From Streptomyces sp. NBC_00654 (GTDB lineage: Bacteria > Actinomycetota > Actinomycetes > Streptomycetales > Streptomycetaceae), in contig NZ_JAPEOB010000001.1 in the NCBI RefSeq assembly GCF_026341775.1, positions 930,001 through 994,000 of the forward strand: a stretch of 64,000 bases of DNA. Reading direction: 5' to 3'. The position numbers were made by a program, and so were the translations under genes. The notes beneath the pieces are model-generated. The model was given only the letters and a program-made list of their open reading frames with translations, did no database searches and was not told the DNA's origin. This document shows, piece by piece, positions 24,631-33,267 of the stretch. How positions within the stretch are numbered: the stretch's first letter is position 1; every line of letters begins with the position of its first letter.

Positions 24631-25689
24631 CTACTGGCGCTTGACCTTGTGGCCGCGGGCGATGGCGAAGCGCTCCCGCCAGGTGGCGTCTTCCGGATAC
24701 TCCGGGGTATCGGGGTGCTCCGGATATGCCGAGGCGCTCGCCTGCCAGGCCTCCCAGGCCGCCGCCTGTCGGCAGTCCGCGCACTCGGTCTCGTCGCCCG
24801 CAGGCCGGAACACGTGCTCCTCGCCCGGCCCCGCGCACGTCATCAACTCCCGTACGGGCGGGGCCGCGGGGTGCCGGGGTGTGACCGCCGGGCCGGACCC
24901 CCACCCGGCGGCACCACCACTTCCCGCGGTCTCCCGGCCGCCCGGGGCCTCGGGGAGTTTCTGGGCCAGGCGGTACCGCAGGAACCCCACGGCCGAACGC
25001 ACCCCGCCCTCCGGCCGCTCGGCCAGCATCGCGTGCCGCAGGTCGCCCGTGCTCAGCCCGCGCTCCAGCCACTTGACGGCCTCCACGGCCAGCGACCGGG
25101 CCTCGCGCACGCCGAGGTGCAGCTCGCGGCGGGAGTGGCGCAGGGACAGCAGGACCCCTTCGGCGCGCTGGAGTTGGTGGGCGCGGAACATGTCACCGGT
25201 CCCGCCGGGGGCGGCGGGGGGTTCCGCGGCGGGCGCTTCGGAGGGTGGGTGGGGAGTGGTCATATCTCTGTCGTCTTCTACCGGTTGATAGCCACCAGCC
25301 TGCCGAGGGGTCGGCCGACCGACCGTCGGAGACTGCTCACTCGGTGGCGAGGACGTGGAGGGCCCCTCTCTCAGGGCGGCTGCCTCGGCGCTCGTCAGGG
25401 GGATGTTCGTGAACAGCTGCTCGGTGGTCCAGCGGCCGCCCTCGACCTGGCTCCTCCACTCGTGCACGAAGCCGTTCTCGATCAGCTGCCTCTTCGCCCG
25501 CTGGTACGAACGGCCCGTCATGTCCAGCCGGTTGGCCAGCTCGCTCAAAGGGCGGTTCCTGGCGGACTCGGGCAGGCCCTGGACGTACAGGAGAAGGATC
25601 TTCGCATCGCTGCTCATCCGCCGCGTACGCACGACGTTGTTCGATGCCTTCGTATAGCCCGAAGAGGGCGCGATAACATGACGCAGCAT
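24631..25689 (-). CDS. Streptomyces-type helix-turn-helix protein (MLRHVIAPS family)
   Basis: 352 residues from ATG 25689 (MLRHVIAPSSGYTKASN). The N-terminal 100 residues form a winged-helix-like domain: LSSDAKILLL, PLSELANRLDMTGRSYQRAK, GFVHEWRSQ, GGRWTTEQL. This recurs in many Streptomyces accessory loci, where it looks like a plasmid-replication or regulatory HTH. The middle is Pro-rich. A helical block at ~175-240 (RSLAVEAVKWLERGLSTGDL) precedes a CxxC-like ECADC site near the end, possibly metal-binding. Function unknown. The extra N-terminal extension of the longer frame is rejected because this family begins at MLRH. Confidence 0.85.
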   Translation of the reverse strand: MLRHVIAPSSGYTKASNNVVRTRRMSSDAKILLLYVQGLPESARNRPLSELANRLDMTGRSYQRAKRQLIENGFVHEWRSQVEGGRWTTEQLFTNIPLTSAEAAALREGPSTSSPPSEQSPTVGRPTPRQAGGYQPVEDDRDMTTPHPPSEAPAAEPPAAPGGTGDMFRAHQLQRAEGVLLSLRHSRRELHLGVREARSLAVEAVKWLERGLSTGDLRHAMLAERPEGGVRSAVGFLRYRLAQKLPEAPGGRETAGSGGAAGWGSGPAVTPRHPAAPPVRELMTCAGPGEEHVFRPAGDETECADCRQAAAWEAWQASASAYPEHPDTPEYPEDATWRERFAIARGHKVKRQ

Positions 25690-25944
25690 TTCCGGTTGCC
25701 TCGCAGTGGCACTGGTGGTGTAGGCCCTCGCGTGGTGTTGTCGCACCGCCGGGGGCCGCCCCATGCTAAGAGCGCACGGAGCGTGATGACGCCGTTACCG
25801 TACCGCATGATTTTCGACGCTTTCCCCATATCCATCCTTTCGAAGTACACCCCTGTACCGGTGTGTACGCCCCTGTGCCTCCGTGGGGCGCCGGACGGGC
25901 GGTGGGATACGGTTGCTTCGCAACACAGCGTGGAAGGGACCCCA

Positions 25945-27381
25945 TTGACGCGCGTTGCAATCGCCGGTGGCGGCATCAGCGGCCTGGCTTCGGCACTGTT
26001 CCTGGGACGCAGAGGTCACGCGGTGACCGTGTTCGAGCGGGACGGCCACCGGCCGGGTGACGACCTCGACCGGGACTTCTTCGCCTGGCACCGTCCCGGC
26101 GTTCCCCAGGCGGTCCAGCCGCACGGCCTCCTCGCCCCCGTGCGCGATGTGCTCCGCTCCGAGACGCCGGATGTGTACGAGGCCATGCTGCGCAGGGGAG
26201 CCGGTGAGCGGGACGAGTTGGCGTGGTTCCCCGAGAGACCCCCCGTACGCCCCGGTGACGGGGACCTCGTGACGGTCCTGGCCCGGCGCATCGTGCTGGA
26301 AGCGGCGCTGCACGAGGCGGTGGAGCGCGAACCGGGCATCGAGCTGCGGCGCGGGGACCCCGTGGCCGGACTGGTCGTCGAGCGGCCGGGTGACATCCCG
26401 AGGGTGACGGGAGTGCGGTCGGCCTCCGGTGCGTACGACGCCGATCTCGTGCTCGACGCGAGCGGCCGGCGCTCGAAGGTGAACGGGTGGCTCGCCGAGG
26501 GCGGTTGCCGGGACGCCGTGGTGGAGAACCAGCGGATCGGCATCGCGTACTTCTGCCGCTGGTACCGGCTGCGCGCCGACGCGCCGAGGAATCCCGGGCG
26601 GATCATGAACGGTTCGGCCTCGTCCTTCGCCGTCGGCGGGGTCTTCCCCTCGGACAACGGCACCTTCGCGGTGTCACTGACGGTGTCCACGGCGGATCCG
26701 ACGCGGGCGGTCCTGAAGGACCCGGACGCGTTCGAAAGGGTCGCGAGGACGTTTCCCGCCGTCGCCGCGTGGCTGGCACTGGAGCACGAGGCGCTGTCGG
26801 ACGTCCTCGCGATGGGCGGCCTCGACAACCGCTGGACATCGCTCGTGGACGGGACGGGGCCGGTGGTCGCCGGGCTCGTCGGCGTCGGGGACTCGGTCAT
26901 GCACACCAACCCCACGTTCGGCCAGGGGGTGGCGCTGGGCCTGCGGGCAGGACAGTGGATCGCCCGCCACGCCGATGACGCGGCGCGGGACCCGGTGTCG
27001 TTCACCGAGGAGTATCACCGGTGGACCGTACGGGAGTTGCGCCCGTGGTTCGATACCCAGGCCGCGTCCGACCTGGCCAGTGAGGCCCAGCTCGGCAGCC
27101 CCGCATCCCGCGACCCGGAGCCCCCCACCGGCGCCGCCCGCGAGCGGGCCGCCCGCGCCGCCTGCGCGCTGGAGGACCCCGTGGTCATGCGGGCGCGGGC
27201 CCAGGTCCGCCATCTCGTGCTGACGGAGGAGCAGGCCTACGGGACCGAGGAGGTACGGGCGCACGTGGCCCGCTGGCTGGAGCGGCACCCGGACTTCGTA
27301 CCCGGCTTCGACGGACCGGAGCGCGAGGAGTGGGAGTCGGCCGCGGGGCTCTCCGCCACGAAGGCGGCACGGTCCGCGTAG
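25945..27381 (+). CDS. FAD-dependent monooxygenase/oxidoreductase
   Basis: 478 residues. GxGxxG Rossmann loop at the N-terminus (VAIAGGGISGLASALFLGRR), FAD-binding Arg region (VLARRIVLEAAL), the DG-like motif VLDASGRRSKVN, and the second FAD motif VGVGDSVMHTNPTFGQGVAL typical of group A flavin monooxygenases/squalene epoxidase-like enzymes. TTG 25945 is chosen because the GxGxxG starts six residues later and GGAAGGGA stands upstream. The last 100 residues are helical and charged. The substrate is unknown; no other biosynthetic genes flank it. It is divergent from the HTH gene, with a 255-base intergenic region. Confidence 0.92.
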   Translation: MTRVAIAGGGISGLASALFLGRRGHAVTVFERDGHRPGDDLDRDFFAWHRPGVPQAVQPHGLLAPVRDVLRSETPDVYEAMLRRGAGERDELAWFPERPPVRPGDGDLVTVLARRIVLEAALHEAVEREPGIELRRGDPVAGLVVERPGDIPRVTGVRSASGAYDADLVLDASGRRSKVNGWLAEGGCRDAVVENQRIGIAYFCRWYRLRADAPRNPGRIMNGSASSFAVGGVFPSDNGTFAVSLTVSTADPTRAVLKDPDAFERVARTFPAVAAWLALEHEALSDVLAMGGLDNRWTSLVDGTGPVVAGLVGVGDSVMHTNPTFGQGVALGLRAGQWIARHADDAARDPVSFTEEYHRWTVRELRPWFDTQAASDLASEAQLGSPASRDPEPPTGAARERAARAACALEDPVVMRARAQVRHLVLTEEQAYGTEEVRAHVARWLERHPDFVPGFDGPEREEWESAAGLSATKAARSA

Positions 27382-27388
27382 CTCCGTA

Positions 27389-27441
27389 CGAGCGGGGCGG
27401 CCCCGGTCGAGGGCGACCTCGTTCGCGGGCGGCCCCGCTCG
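27389..27441 (+). terminator. Hairpin after the monooxygenase gene
   Basis: Arms CGAGCGGGGC (27389-27398) and GCCCCGCTCG (27432-27441) are perfect but far apart (33 bases). A 16-bp direct repeat GCTCGAAGCGCCGCCC follows (27437-27468). Confidence 0.55.
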
Positions 27442-27489
27442 AAGCGCCGCCCGCTCGAAGCGCCGCCCGCTCGCAGCGCGGCCTGCTCC

Positions 27490-27830
27490 CTACTCCGAGT
27501 CCAGCACCGCCTTGATCCTGGTGACGGTGTCGCGCAGATGGGGAATCCCGTCCATCTGGACGGCCATGATGCCGCTGGACGTCTTCGTGCCGTCCTTCGT
27601 CTTCACCCGGCCTTGCACTCGGTCGCGCCCTTGCGAAGCGCCTTCAGGGCGGCTTCCCAGGGGACCTGGGCGGTCCTGTCCGGTATCGCGTCCAGATCCT
27701 CGGCGGCGGGCAGATGCTTCAGGAGGTCCTCACAGGCAGGCCCCATCTGGTCGAAGGTCCCCATGCTCACCTCGTTGACCCGCGCGGCGTCCTCCCGCAT
27801 CTGCTCGATCTGTTTGTCACCTGGGAAACG
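27490..27830 (-). pseudogene. Frameshifted fragment of an unknown gene
   Basis: On the minus strand one frame reads DKQIEQMREDAARVNEVSMG, then TFDQMGPACEDLLKHLP and ends at ...GATECKAG with a stop at 27603. The adjoining frame continues as VKTKDGTKTSSGIMAVQMDG, then IPHLRDTVTRIKAVLDSE to a stop at 27490. Both halves look coding, so a single-base loss near 27605 is likely. The N-terminus is missing because it is joined to the CYTH fragment. Family not recognised. Confidence 0.5.
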
Positions 27831-28030
27831 ATCTCCTTGACGCACAACGTGACGTCGCGGCCCGAGTCCCGAAGCCGCACCCACCGGCCCGCCCGCACCG
27901 GCACCGTGTCGTAGACGTAACGGCGCATGAGCCGTTCACCCATGTGCTTGCCACCGGCCTCCACGATTCGTTCGGCCATGGCGACTGGATCGATCTCCAG
28001 AGCCTTCGCTTCGTACTCGATGGTCGGCAT
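27767..28030 (-). pseudogene. CYTH/class IV adenylate cyclase N-terminal fragment
   Basis: From ATG 28030 the frame reads MPTIEYEAKALEIDPVAMAE then RYVYDTVP and WVRLRDSGRDVTLCVKE. This is the N-terminal third of a CYTH-fold protein (ExExK signature as EYEAK, plus RLRD and VTLCVKE strands). CYTH proteins cleave or cyclise triphosphates. Homology stops near 27833 and the frame runs 22 codons into the neighbouring fragment before its stop at 27767. A deletion has joined two unrelated genes. Confidence 0.75.
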
Positions 28031-28184
28031 CCTTGTCTCTCCTTCTCGGTGTCCGGGCTCTGTGTTCCGCGTCCGGAGCCGAGCGCAGGGCTGTCGCCGT
28101 GCATCAACCATCGGGCGCGGGCTGCCGTGGCGCGGATTCGTGCGCCGCGCCACGTGAAGCCGGAGGCTGCATAGGATCCAGCTC

Positions 28185-28913
28185 ATGGGCTTCTACGATT
28201 CTCGCTGCGCCGTCACCGGTATCAGCCTGCGCGGGACGGATGCCGTGGCCGTCGGGCTGATGGCGAACGAGGGCGGGTACCGGCCGGTCACTCTCGGCAT
28301 CACCGGCAACTACAACCGGCTCGGCTCCATCGACGGCATCGAGCGGGACCGCAACAGCGACTCGGTGTTCGAGTACTTCTGCCGTCGTGCCTGGAGCGGT
28401 GACTTCGTGATGGCCAAGCAGTACGCGGACGCGTACGGCGATCCGCCGCACGACATCGACTCCCTGCTGAGCTATTTCGAGCGGAACGTCAGCGACTCGT
28501 CCGAGGAGCGGCCGGCGGCGACCCTGTACGGCCGCCGTGTCTTCTCCGTGCTCATCGCACGGCCGGTGTGGAACGCGCTGGCCGCAGGTGAGTTCGCGCC
28601 GGGCGGGGATGCGCCCGAGGTCTGGTTCACGGAGGTCTTCGGCGACGCGCGGGAGCCCGGGGAGCTGTACCGGGGCTGCCTCGCGGAGGTGGCCCGCGAC
28701 ATCCGTGCCCTGGCGGCGGTGAACGGCTTCCTCGGCGCCCGGGGAACGGGCTGGTCGCTCCCCGATGAGGACGAGATCGGCGGTCAGCACTACGCACCCG
28801 AGATGCGGGAGTACCTGAGCGAGGCCCGCACGGGCTTCCAGGACGTGCCCTCGGTGCTCCGGGCTCTCGATGTGTACGCCGAGGCGGCCGGCGAGCTGCT
28901 CGAAGACGACTGA
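28185..28913 (+). CDS. Conserved-looking hypothetical protein
   Basis: 242 residues, no signal peptide or membrane segment; rich in Asp/Glu/Gly, with a start MGFYDSRCAVTGISLRG that looks like a structured N-terminus. Codon use is typical of the genome. I do not recognise a family. An ATG at 28185 with only a weak upstream AGGATCCAG. It stands beside another hypothetical on the opposite strand (28951-29547). Both may be immunity-like or SUKH-like accessory proteins, but I cannot support that from motifs. Confidence 0.85.
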   Translation: MGFYDSRCAVTGISLRGTDAVAVGLMANEGGYRPVTLGITGNYNRLGSIDGIERDRNSDSVFEYFCRRAWSGDFVMAKQYADAYGDPPHDIDSLLSYFERNVSDSSEERPAATLYGRRVFSVLIARPVWNALAAGEFAPGGDAPEVWFTEVFGDAREPGELYRGCLAEVARDIRALAAVNGFLGARGTGWSLPDEDEIGGQHYAPEMREYLSEARTGFQDVPSVLRALDVYAEAAGELLEDD

Positions 28914-28950
28914 GGCCTGTGGGAACCGGGGAGAACCCGGTGATCCGCGC

Positions 28951-29547
28951 CTACCCCTGTGACGGCAGCCCGAGCCTCTCCCGCTCGGCGTAGTAGAGCC
29001 GCCTGTGCATGTCTTCCGGGGCAGGGTCGGCGGACAGTTCGGCGAGCTCCTCACCGGAACCGGCGGCAATGGATATGTGCAGGGGTGCGAGCCCCGCGGC
29101 CACCTCCACGAACAGTTCGTCATCGTCGAAGGCGATGTCGTACAAGCATGCTTCGGAGAAGGTGCGCCCGCCCAGTTCCCAGTACGTCAACTCCGTGTCG
29201 ACCTTGATGACCGGAGGCGGCTGCTGGTCCTCCCGCTGCCGCGGGTGCAGCCAGTACCCGTAGAAGTTGCCGTCCTCGTCCTGGGCCACGGCCTTCAGAT
29301 ACATGGCCATCTGCTCGGATGCCGCGCAGTTGGCCATGATGTCCGGATCGGCGCGCTCCTTCTCGCTGAGATAGCTGGTGTCGGTCAGCGGGTGCTGGGC
29401 GCTGGGCTCCAAGATCGTGATGCCGAACCGCTCGAAAGGGTGCCCGCGTCCCTCCCACTGCGCTGTCGCCAGGAGCCGTACGTCCTCCGGCACGGGACGT
29501 CCGCCCAGCCGCTCCTGCGAGAACTCCTTCAACCGCTCGTCATGCAC
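28951..29547 (-). CDS. Hypothetical protein, acidic, possibly SUKH-like
   Basis: 198 residues, acidic, with blocks LSEKERADPDIMANCAASEQ, GNFYGYWLHP and DTELTYWELGGRTF. The GYWLHP/W..GG pattern with many aromatic residues loosely recalls SMI1/KNR4 (SUKH) proteins, which often serve as immunity to toxins. No toxin is next to it. The start ATG 29547 is preceded by AGAGG. Family assignment is weak; coding status is good. Confidence 0.82.
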   Translation of the reverse strand: MHDERLKEFSQERLGGRPVPEDVRLLATAQWEGRGHPFERFGITILEPSAQHPLTDTSYLSEKERADPDIMANCAASEQMAMYLKAVAQDEDGNFYGYWLHPRQREDQQPPPVIKVDTELTYWELGGRTFSEACLYDIAFDDDELFVEVAAGLAPLHISIAAGSGEELAELSADPAPEDMHRRLYYAERERLGLPSQG

Positions 29548-29967
29548 AGATGAATCCTCTCGCTGCCCAGTGCCACCTCAAGGTTAGGAGGTGCCTCTGA
29601 CACCTGGTGATCCGCTGGGCGCGAAGTGGCCACGACGGTGAGGTGGCGGAACCGCTGGGGAGCACGTTCGCCCTGGCCACCGGTGGTGGCACCGTCGATA
29701 CCGTCGATATCCGTACCGGAAAGCGCGCCGGAACGAGTGGAGTTGGGCGCCTTTGGTGCGGGTACGGCGCGTCGGCTGAGGGGCGCGCTCCGGTTCTGAT
29801 CCCGCGCGCCCGAAAGCGGGCGCAAGCGCCCTCCCGTAGGGCCGTATGTCGGATACCGTCCGAATGTCTGCCAACACAGCGAGGTACGGCGGTCTCCGGG
29901 TCGGTCCACGCCTTCGGTCCGTGAGCCTGCCCCGCCGTCATCGCTCTCGGGAGGGAGGGGTTCACCC
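29548..29967. other. 420-base region without a recognised gene
   Basis: Contains a small duplication ACCGTCGAT x2 near 29691 and the promoter of the small gene at 29968. Several overlapping frames are open on both strands, but none shows a ribosome site with consistent codon bias. It may be old gene debris. Confidence 0.5.
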
Positions 29968-30243
29968 ATGACGCTGGCGAGCGAGGGCGAGGCGCCGGGG
30001 CCGGTCCGTTTCTATCTGGCCTGCGACTGGCCGCACTGTGACACCCACACCATGTTCGACCTGGTGGTGGCCGAGCCGGCTCCGCCCATCGAGGAGGACT
30101 TCCTGGGCCACCTCATGCATACGGCTCAGGCGTCCGTGGGGCGGGTGAGGGAGTTGGGCTGGACGTATCACGAGGGGATCGGGCACTGGTGCTCGCGCTG
30201 CTCGGACCCGGTGGACCGGGCGAGATGGAAGAAGCCGGACTGA
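29968..30243 (+). CDS. Small Cys-rich hypothetical protein
   Basis: 91 residues. Two cysteine pairs, CDWPHCDTH near residue 19 and CSRCSD near residue 80, flank a helical middle and could bind one zinc ion. ATG 29968 follows a strong GGGAGGGAGGGG tract. No family recognised. Followed by a repeat-rich gap. Confidence 0.75.
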   Translation: MTLASEGEAPGPVRFYLACDWPHCDTHTMFDLVVAEPAPPIEEDFLGHLMHTAQASVGRVRELGWTYHEGIGHWCSRCSDPVDRARWKKPD

Positions 30244-30601
30244 CCCGGGGCCACTGGCCGACTCGGTGGATTCCTGGGCCGGCCGCCCGTTGGACTCCTG
30301 GGCCGATCCGGTGGACTCCTGGGCCGGCCCGGTGGGTGGGCCGGGCTGACCCGGTGGTCTCCTGGGCTCGCTCGGTGGGCACCACCCGGGCCTCTTCCGG
30401 TGCCCAGGCCGCCTGGCCGGCGACTCCGCTCGGCCCGCGTGTACGGGGTCGCTGTTCCGTGGCGATCACGGCCCGGTGATCCGGCCGCCCGGTCGGGATC
30501 AACGCCGGTTCCGGCGAGCGGAATTGGCCAAGACATGACACCGACTCGGTCTGTAGTCTGAGCGGCTCCACGATCTTTGCGAGCCAGCAGGAGGACCCAG
30601 C
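30244..30601. repeat. Repeat-rich gap: diverged ~21-bp units, then a promoter region
   Basis: From about 30262 to 30375, units of the form GGTGGACTCCTGGGCCG recur four or five times with changes, alternating with GGCC-rich spacers. From 30500 the DNA turns into an ordinary upstream region with a TAGTCT -10-like box at 30553 and the ribosome site AGGAGGA before the GTG at 30602. Confidence 0.6.
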
Positions 30602-31375
30602 GTGTCCGACCCCGGCGGTCAGCACCGCCCGACCCCGCCCAGGCCCTCTGACCTGCCGCCCTCTGACCCGCCGCCCTCTGACCCGCCGTCTTCTGATCCG
30701 TCGACCGTGACGCCGCCGCGGCCGCCTCATTCGCCGACTCCGCCCCCGTCGTCGACTCCGTCCCCGACCCCCACCCCGCCTTCTGACCCGCCGCCCCCAC
30801 CGCTGCCTCCCGACCCGCCGACCCCGCAGGGTGGGGGTCACCGAGTGCCGATCATCGCCGCCGTGATCACTGCGGTGGCGACGATCGCCGCCGCAGTGAT
30901 CGCCGCTGTCGCGGTATCCGGTGGGGATTCCGGCCCGGAAGTGCCGTCGTCGGCCGTATCGCCGGAGACGTCCACGACGGCCTCGGTCACGCCCGATGGG
31001 TCGAAGGCGCCCGCGACCGCGTCGGACCCGCCGGTCGCCAAACTGCCGAGCGGGGCGGCGAACACGCCCACGCAGGACGCCCCTCCGCGCGTGATCGCCT
31101 CTCCCGACATGGCCGCCGAAGGGGCCGTCGTGACGATCAAGGTCAGTGGCTTCGCCCCGGGCGAGCAGGTCCGTATCAGCTTCCGGGACACCAGCCCGCA
31201 GATGGAGGTGGACCTGCGCAATGTGACCGCCGGGCCCGACGGGGGCTTCGTCGCGGAGGTGAAGGTTCCCAGGGACAGGGGCGACGGTTTCGAGGAGTCC
31301 AAGTTCCGTGCCTGGAGCGTGGATGACGTGGACGCCAACAACACGGCCGACACCCCGTTCACGTACATCGACTGA
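30602..31375 (+). CDS. Membrane-anchored Pro-rich protein of unknown function
   Basis: 257 residues: a Pro/Ser/Asp-rich cytoplasmic stretch (PPSDPPPSDPPSSDP repeats, residues 10-75), one transmembrane helix (about 82-103, VPIIAAVITAVATIAAAVIA), a Thr/Pro/Ser linker, then a C-terminal ~85-residue domain (GAVVTIKVSGFAPGEQVRIS...) that looks like an Ig-like/CARDB-type beta-sandwich outside the cell. GTG 30602 follows AGGAGGA with a good spacing. The role could be adhesion or signalling; unknown. Confidence 0.85.
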   Translation: MSDPGGQHRPTPPRPSDLPPSDPPPSDPPSSDPSTVTPPRPPHSPTPPPSSTPSPTPTPPSDPPPPPLPPDPPTPQGGGHRVPIIAAVITAVATIAAAVIAAVAVSGGDSGPEVPSSAVSPETSTTASVTPDGSKAPATASDPPVAKLPSGAANTPTQDAPPRVIASPDMAAEGAVVTIKVSGFAPGEQVRISFRDTSPQMEVDLRNVTAGPDGGFVAEVKVPRDRGDGFEESKFRAWSVDDVDANNTADTPFTYID

Positions 31376-31546
31376 GCGATGGCCCGCGCCTCCGCTCCCC
31401 GGGGAGTGACACTCCGGCCTCCCGGCCGCGACTGGTAGCTTCACCCACGCACGGTCGGCCATCGCCGGTACCAGGCCCGCCGGAACGGCCGGCCGCCCTT
31501 GCCGGTCCACCGGGCGCTGGACCGAAGGACGGAACGGGAGTCTGTC

Positions 31547-32101
31547 GTGACCACCGCACTGATCATTGGCGACATCCAGCAGGGCATCACGAGTGGCTAC
31601 CCGTTCACCAGGAGTGTCGTGCCGCCGCTCACCGAACTGCTGCCGCGTGCCCGCGCGGCCGGCGCCCTCGTGGTGTTCGTGCGCTTCGCCCTTCGGCCCA
31701 ACGGGGCCGACCTGCCCCCGGGCAACGCCCAGCTCCGGTCGTTCCATGAAGCCGGGGACGCCTTCCACGAGGGGGCGACCGGAACCGGGATCGCTCTGCC
31801 GGTCGCCGACGAGGACGTCGTCGTGCTGAAGCGCCGTGCCAGCGCGTTCGCCGGCACGGATCTCGACCTCGTCCTCCGCGCGAGCGGCGTCACCGGTCTC
31901 GTGATCGCCGGAGTCGCGACCAGCGCGATGGTGGCCGCGACGTGCTACGACGCGGCGGACCGCGACTACCGGGTGACCGTACTGCGGGACGGTTGTGCCG
32001 ACGGTGACGCCGCCATGCACGATTTCTTCATGGACACCGTCTTCCCCAGCCGGGGATTTGAGGTCATGCCCTGCGCCCGCTGGAATGGCGGACAGGGCTG
32101 A
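31547..32101 (+). CDS. Isochorismatase-like hydrolase lacking the catalytic Cys
   Basis: 184 residues. The fold is clear from IIGDIQQG (catalytic Asp, residue 9), VVLKRRASAFAGTDLD (catalytic Lys) and the cis-peptide/active-site loop GLVIAGVATSAMVAATCYDA. In classical members the loop reads TxxCV; here Met stands in the Cys position (TSAMV), so amidase chemistry by a thiol is unlikely. Such Cys-less members form a separate, uncharacterised branch. GTG 31547 is chosen for the MTTALIIGD start. It stands alone. Confidence 0.88.
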   Translation: MTTALIIGDIQQGITSGYPFTRSVVPPLTELLPRARAAGALVVFVRFALRPNGADLPPGNAQLRSFHEAGDAFHEGATGTGIALPVADEDVVVLKRRASAFAGTDLDLVLRASGVTGLVIAGVATSAMVAATCYDAADRDYRVTVLRDGCADGDAAMHDFFMDTVFPSRGFEVMPCARWNGGQG

Positions 32102-32168
32102 CCGTGATCACGGTCAGCCACTGACGACGGGGCCACGGTGGCGGTGGCGGCGGTCCGATGTCTTCCGG

Positions 32169-32720
32169 TCAGGACGACCGTCCGCCGAACTGCCAGTTGT
32201 GCACCTCGATGTCGGCGTACCGGTCCGGGGTCAGGACGGCGCGTGCCGTTTCCGGGTCCGGCGCCCGGACCAGCACCGCCGTGCCCAGCCAGGTGGCGCC
32301 GTCGTCCGACAGCAGCGGCCCGTAGGCGATCAGCCCCTCCCGGTCGAGCGGCACCGCGAGGTCGGCGGCCTCTCCCGTACCGAGGCCGAGCACCAGGTAC
32401 CGGTTGCCGTCGTCCGGGCCGCCGGGGAAGTCCCACATGGTGCGCCCCAGGGTGTTGCGCCACCGCCGCAGCAGTACGTCCCGGTAGGCGCCGGCCTGGT
32501 AGTTGGGCTCGTCGAAGGCGAACGCGCGGGCGGCGGCGGCATCGGGCAGGTCGACGATGTGCACGCTTCCGGTGGGCGTGTCGCCGTCGTCGGCGAGGGT
32601 CGGCCCCCGGGCGATCATCTCCTTCGCGTACCCGTCCATATAGGACCAGTGCTCTTCCAGCAGCTCTTCCCGCAGGGGGAGGGATCCGGGCCGGTCGCGG
32701 TGGTAGCAGAGGAACTCCAT
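32169..32720 (-). CDS. YCII-related protein with two domains
   Basis: 183 residues. An N-terminal YCII-type half (MEFLCYHRDRPGSLPLREEL, then HWSYMDGYAKEMIARGPTL) is followed by a second, similar half ending in DRYADIEVHNWQFGGR. Two fused ferredoxin-like YCII repeats are common in Streptomyces; function unknown, possibly dehydration of small molecules. ATG 32720 is chosen over the TTG two codons earlier. Confidence 0.9.
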   Translation of the reverse strand: MEFLCYHRDRPGSLPLREELLEEHWSYMDGYAKEMIARGPTLADDGDTPTGSVHIVDLPDAAAARAFAFDEPNYQAGAYRDVLLRRWRNTLGRTMWDFPGGPDDGNRYLVLGLGTGEAADLAVPLDREGLIAYGPLLSDDGATWLGTAVLVRAPDPETARAVLTPDRYADIEVHNWQFGGRSS

Positions 32721-32794
32721 GCCCAAAGCATCTCTCAGCGGGTGACCGGGTCGAGCGGGTTTGCCGCGATGGCCGCTCGGCAGTTCCTGCGATG

Positions 32795-32866
32795 GCGCGC
32801 GGCAGGCTCATGGGGAAGCGTTCGGCCGTCTCCCGCGGAAGCGCGCGGCAGCCTCATGGGGAAGCG
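32795..32866. repeat. 26-bp direct repeat (two copies)
   Basis: Copies at 32795-32820 and 32841-32866 differ at a single base (GGCTCATGG versus GCCTCATGG core). They lie upstream of the PadR promoter, 46 bases apart start to start. Confidence 0.85.
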
Positions 32867-32890
32867 CGCGAGAGGCAGTAACCCTGGCTG

Positions 32891-32916
32891 CCGATATACT
32901 TCGTAGCTCGATATAT
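32891..32916. promoter_or_regulatory. Candidate PadR operator/promoter
   Basis: CGATATAC and CGATATATGC are spaced 18 bases apart in an AT-rich island immediately before the PadR start; the arms are partly symmetric (ATAT...ATAT). PadR regulators commonly bind such AT-rich dyads over their own promoter. Confidence 0.35.
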
Positions 32917-32925
32917 GCTCGACGT

Positions 32926-33267
32926 ATGACGCGACAGAGCCCGTCCTTGACGGAACCGCAGTACTTCATCCTTGCCGCGCTCATGGACGGCCCGCTGCAC
33001 GGCTACGGCATCATCAAGGCCGCCGAGCGGGCCACCGATGGGCGGCTCCGCATCGCTGTCGGCACCCTCTACGGCGCGCTGGAGCGGTTGGAGCGGGCCG
33101 GGCTGGTGGCGGCCGGTGACGAGGAGATCGTGGACGGGCGGGCGCGGCGCTACTACCGGCTCACGGAGGGCGGTACCGAGGCGCTCGACCGGGAGGCGCT
33201 GCGGATGCGGTCGGCGGCGGCTGTCGTCCTCGGGCGCGCGCGGGATGCCGGGGCGGCCCCGGCGTGA
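32926..33267 (+). CDS. PadR-family transcriptional regulator
   Basis: 113 residues, the size of the short PadR group. Winged helix visible in LTEPQYFILAALMDGPLHGY, GIIKAAERAT, VGTLYGALERLERAGLV and RRYYRLTEGG. These act as dimers and repress efflux or stress genes. Its stop overlaps the next start (GTGA, 33264-33267), so the membrane protein that follows is its co-expressed partner, a frequent PadR arrangement. Confidence 0.93.
   Translation: MTRQSPSLTEPQYFILAALMDGPLHGYGIIKAAERATDGRLRIAVGTLYGALERLERAGLVAAGDEEIVDGRARRYYRLTEGGTEALDREALRMRSAAAVVLGRARDAGAAPA

Noticed and set aside
24649..25944. N-terminal extension of the FAD monooxygenase frame by over 400 codons
   Set aside because: The extension is the antisense of the HTH gene; the GxGxxG motif must lie near the start, so TTG 25945 is used.
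30262..30375. Diverged 21-bp units as regulatory iterons
   Set aside because: No replication or partition gene nearby and the units drift in length; more likely GC-rich slippage.
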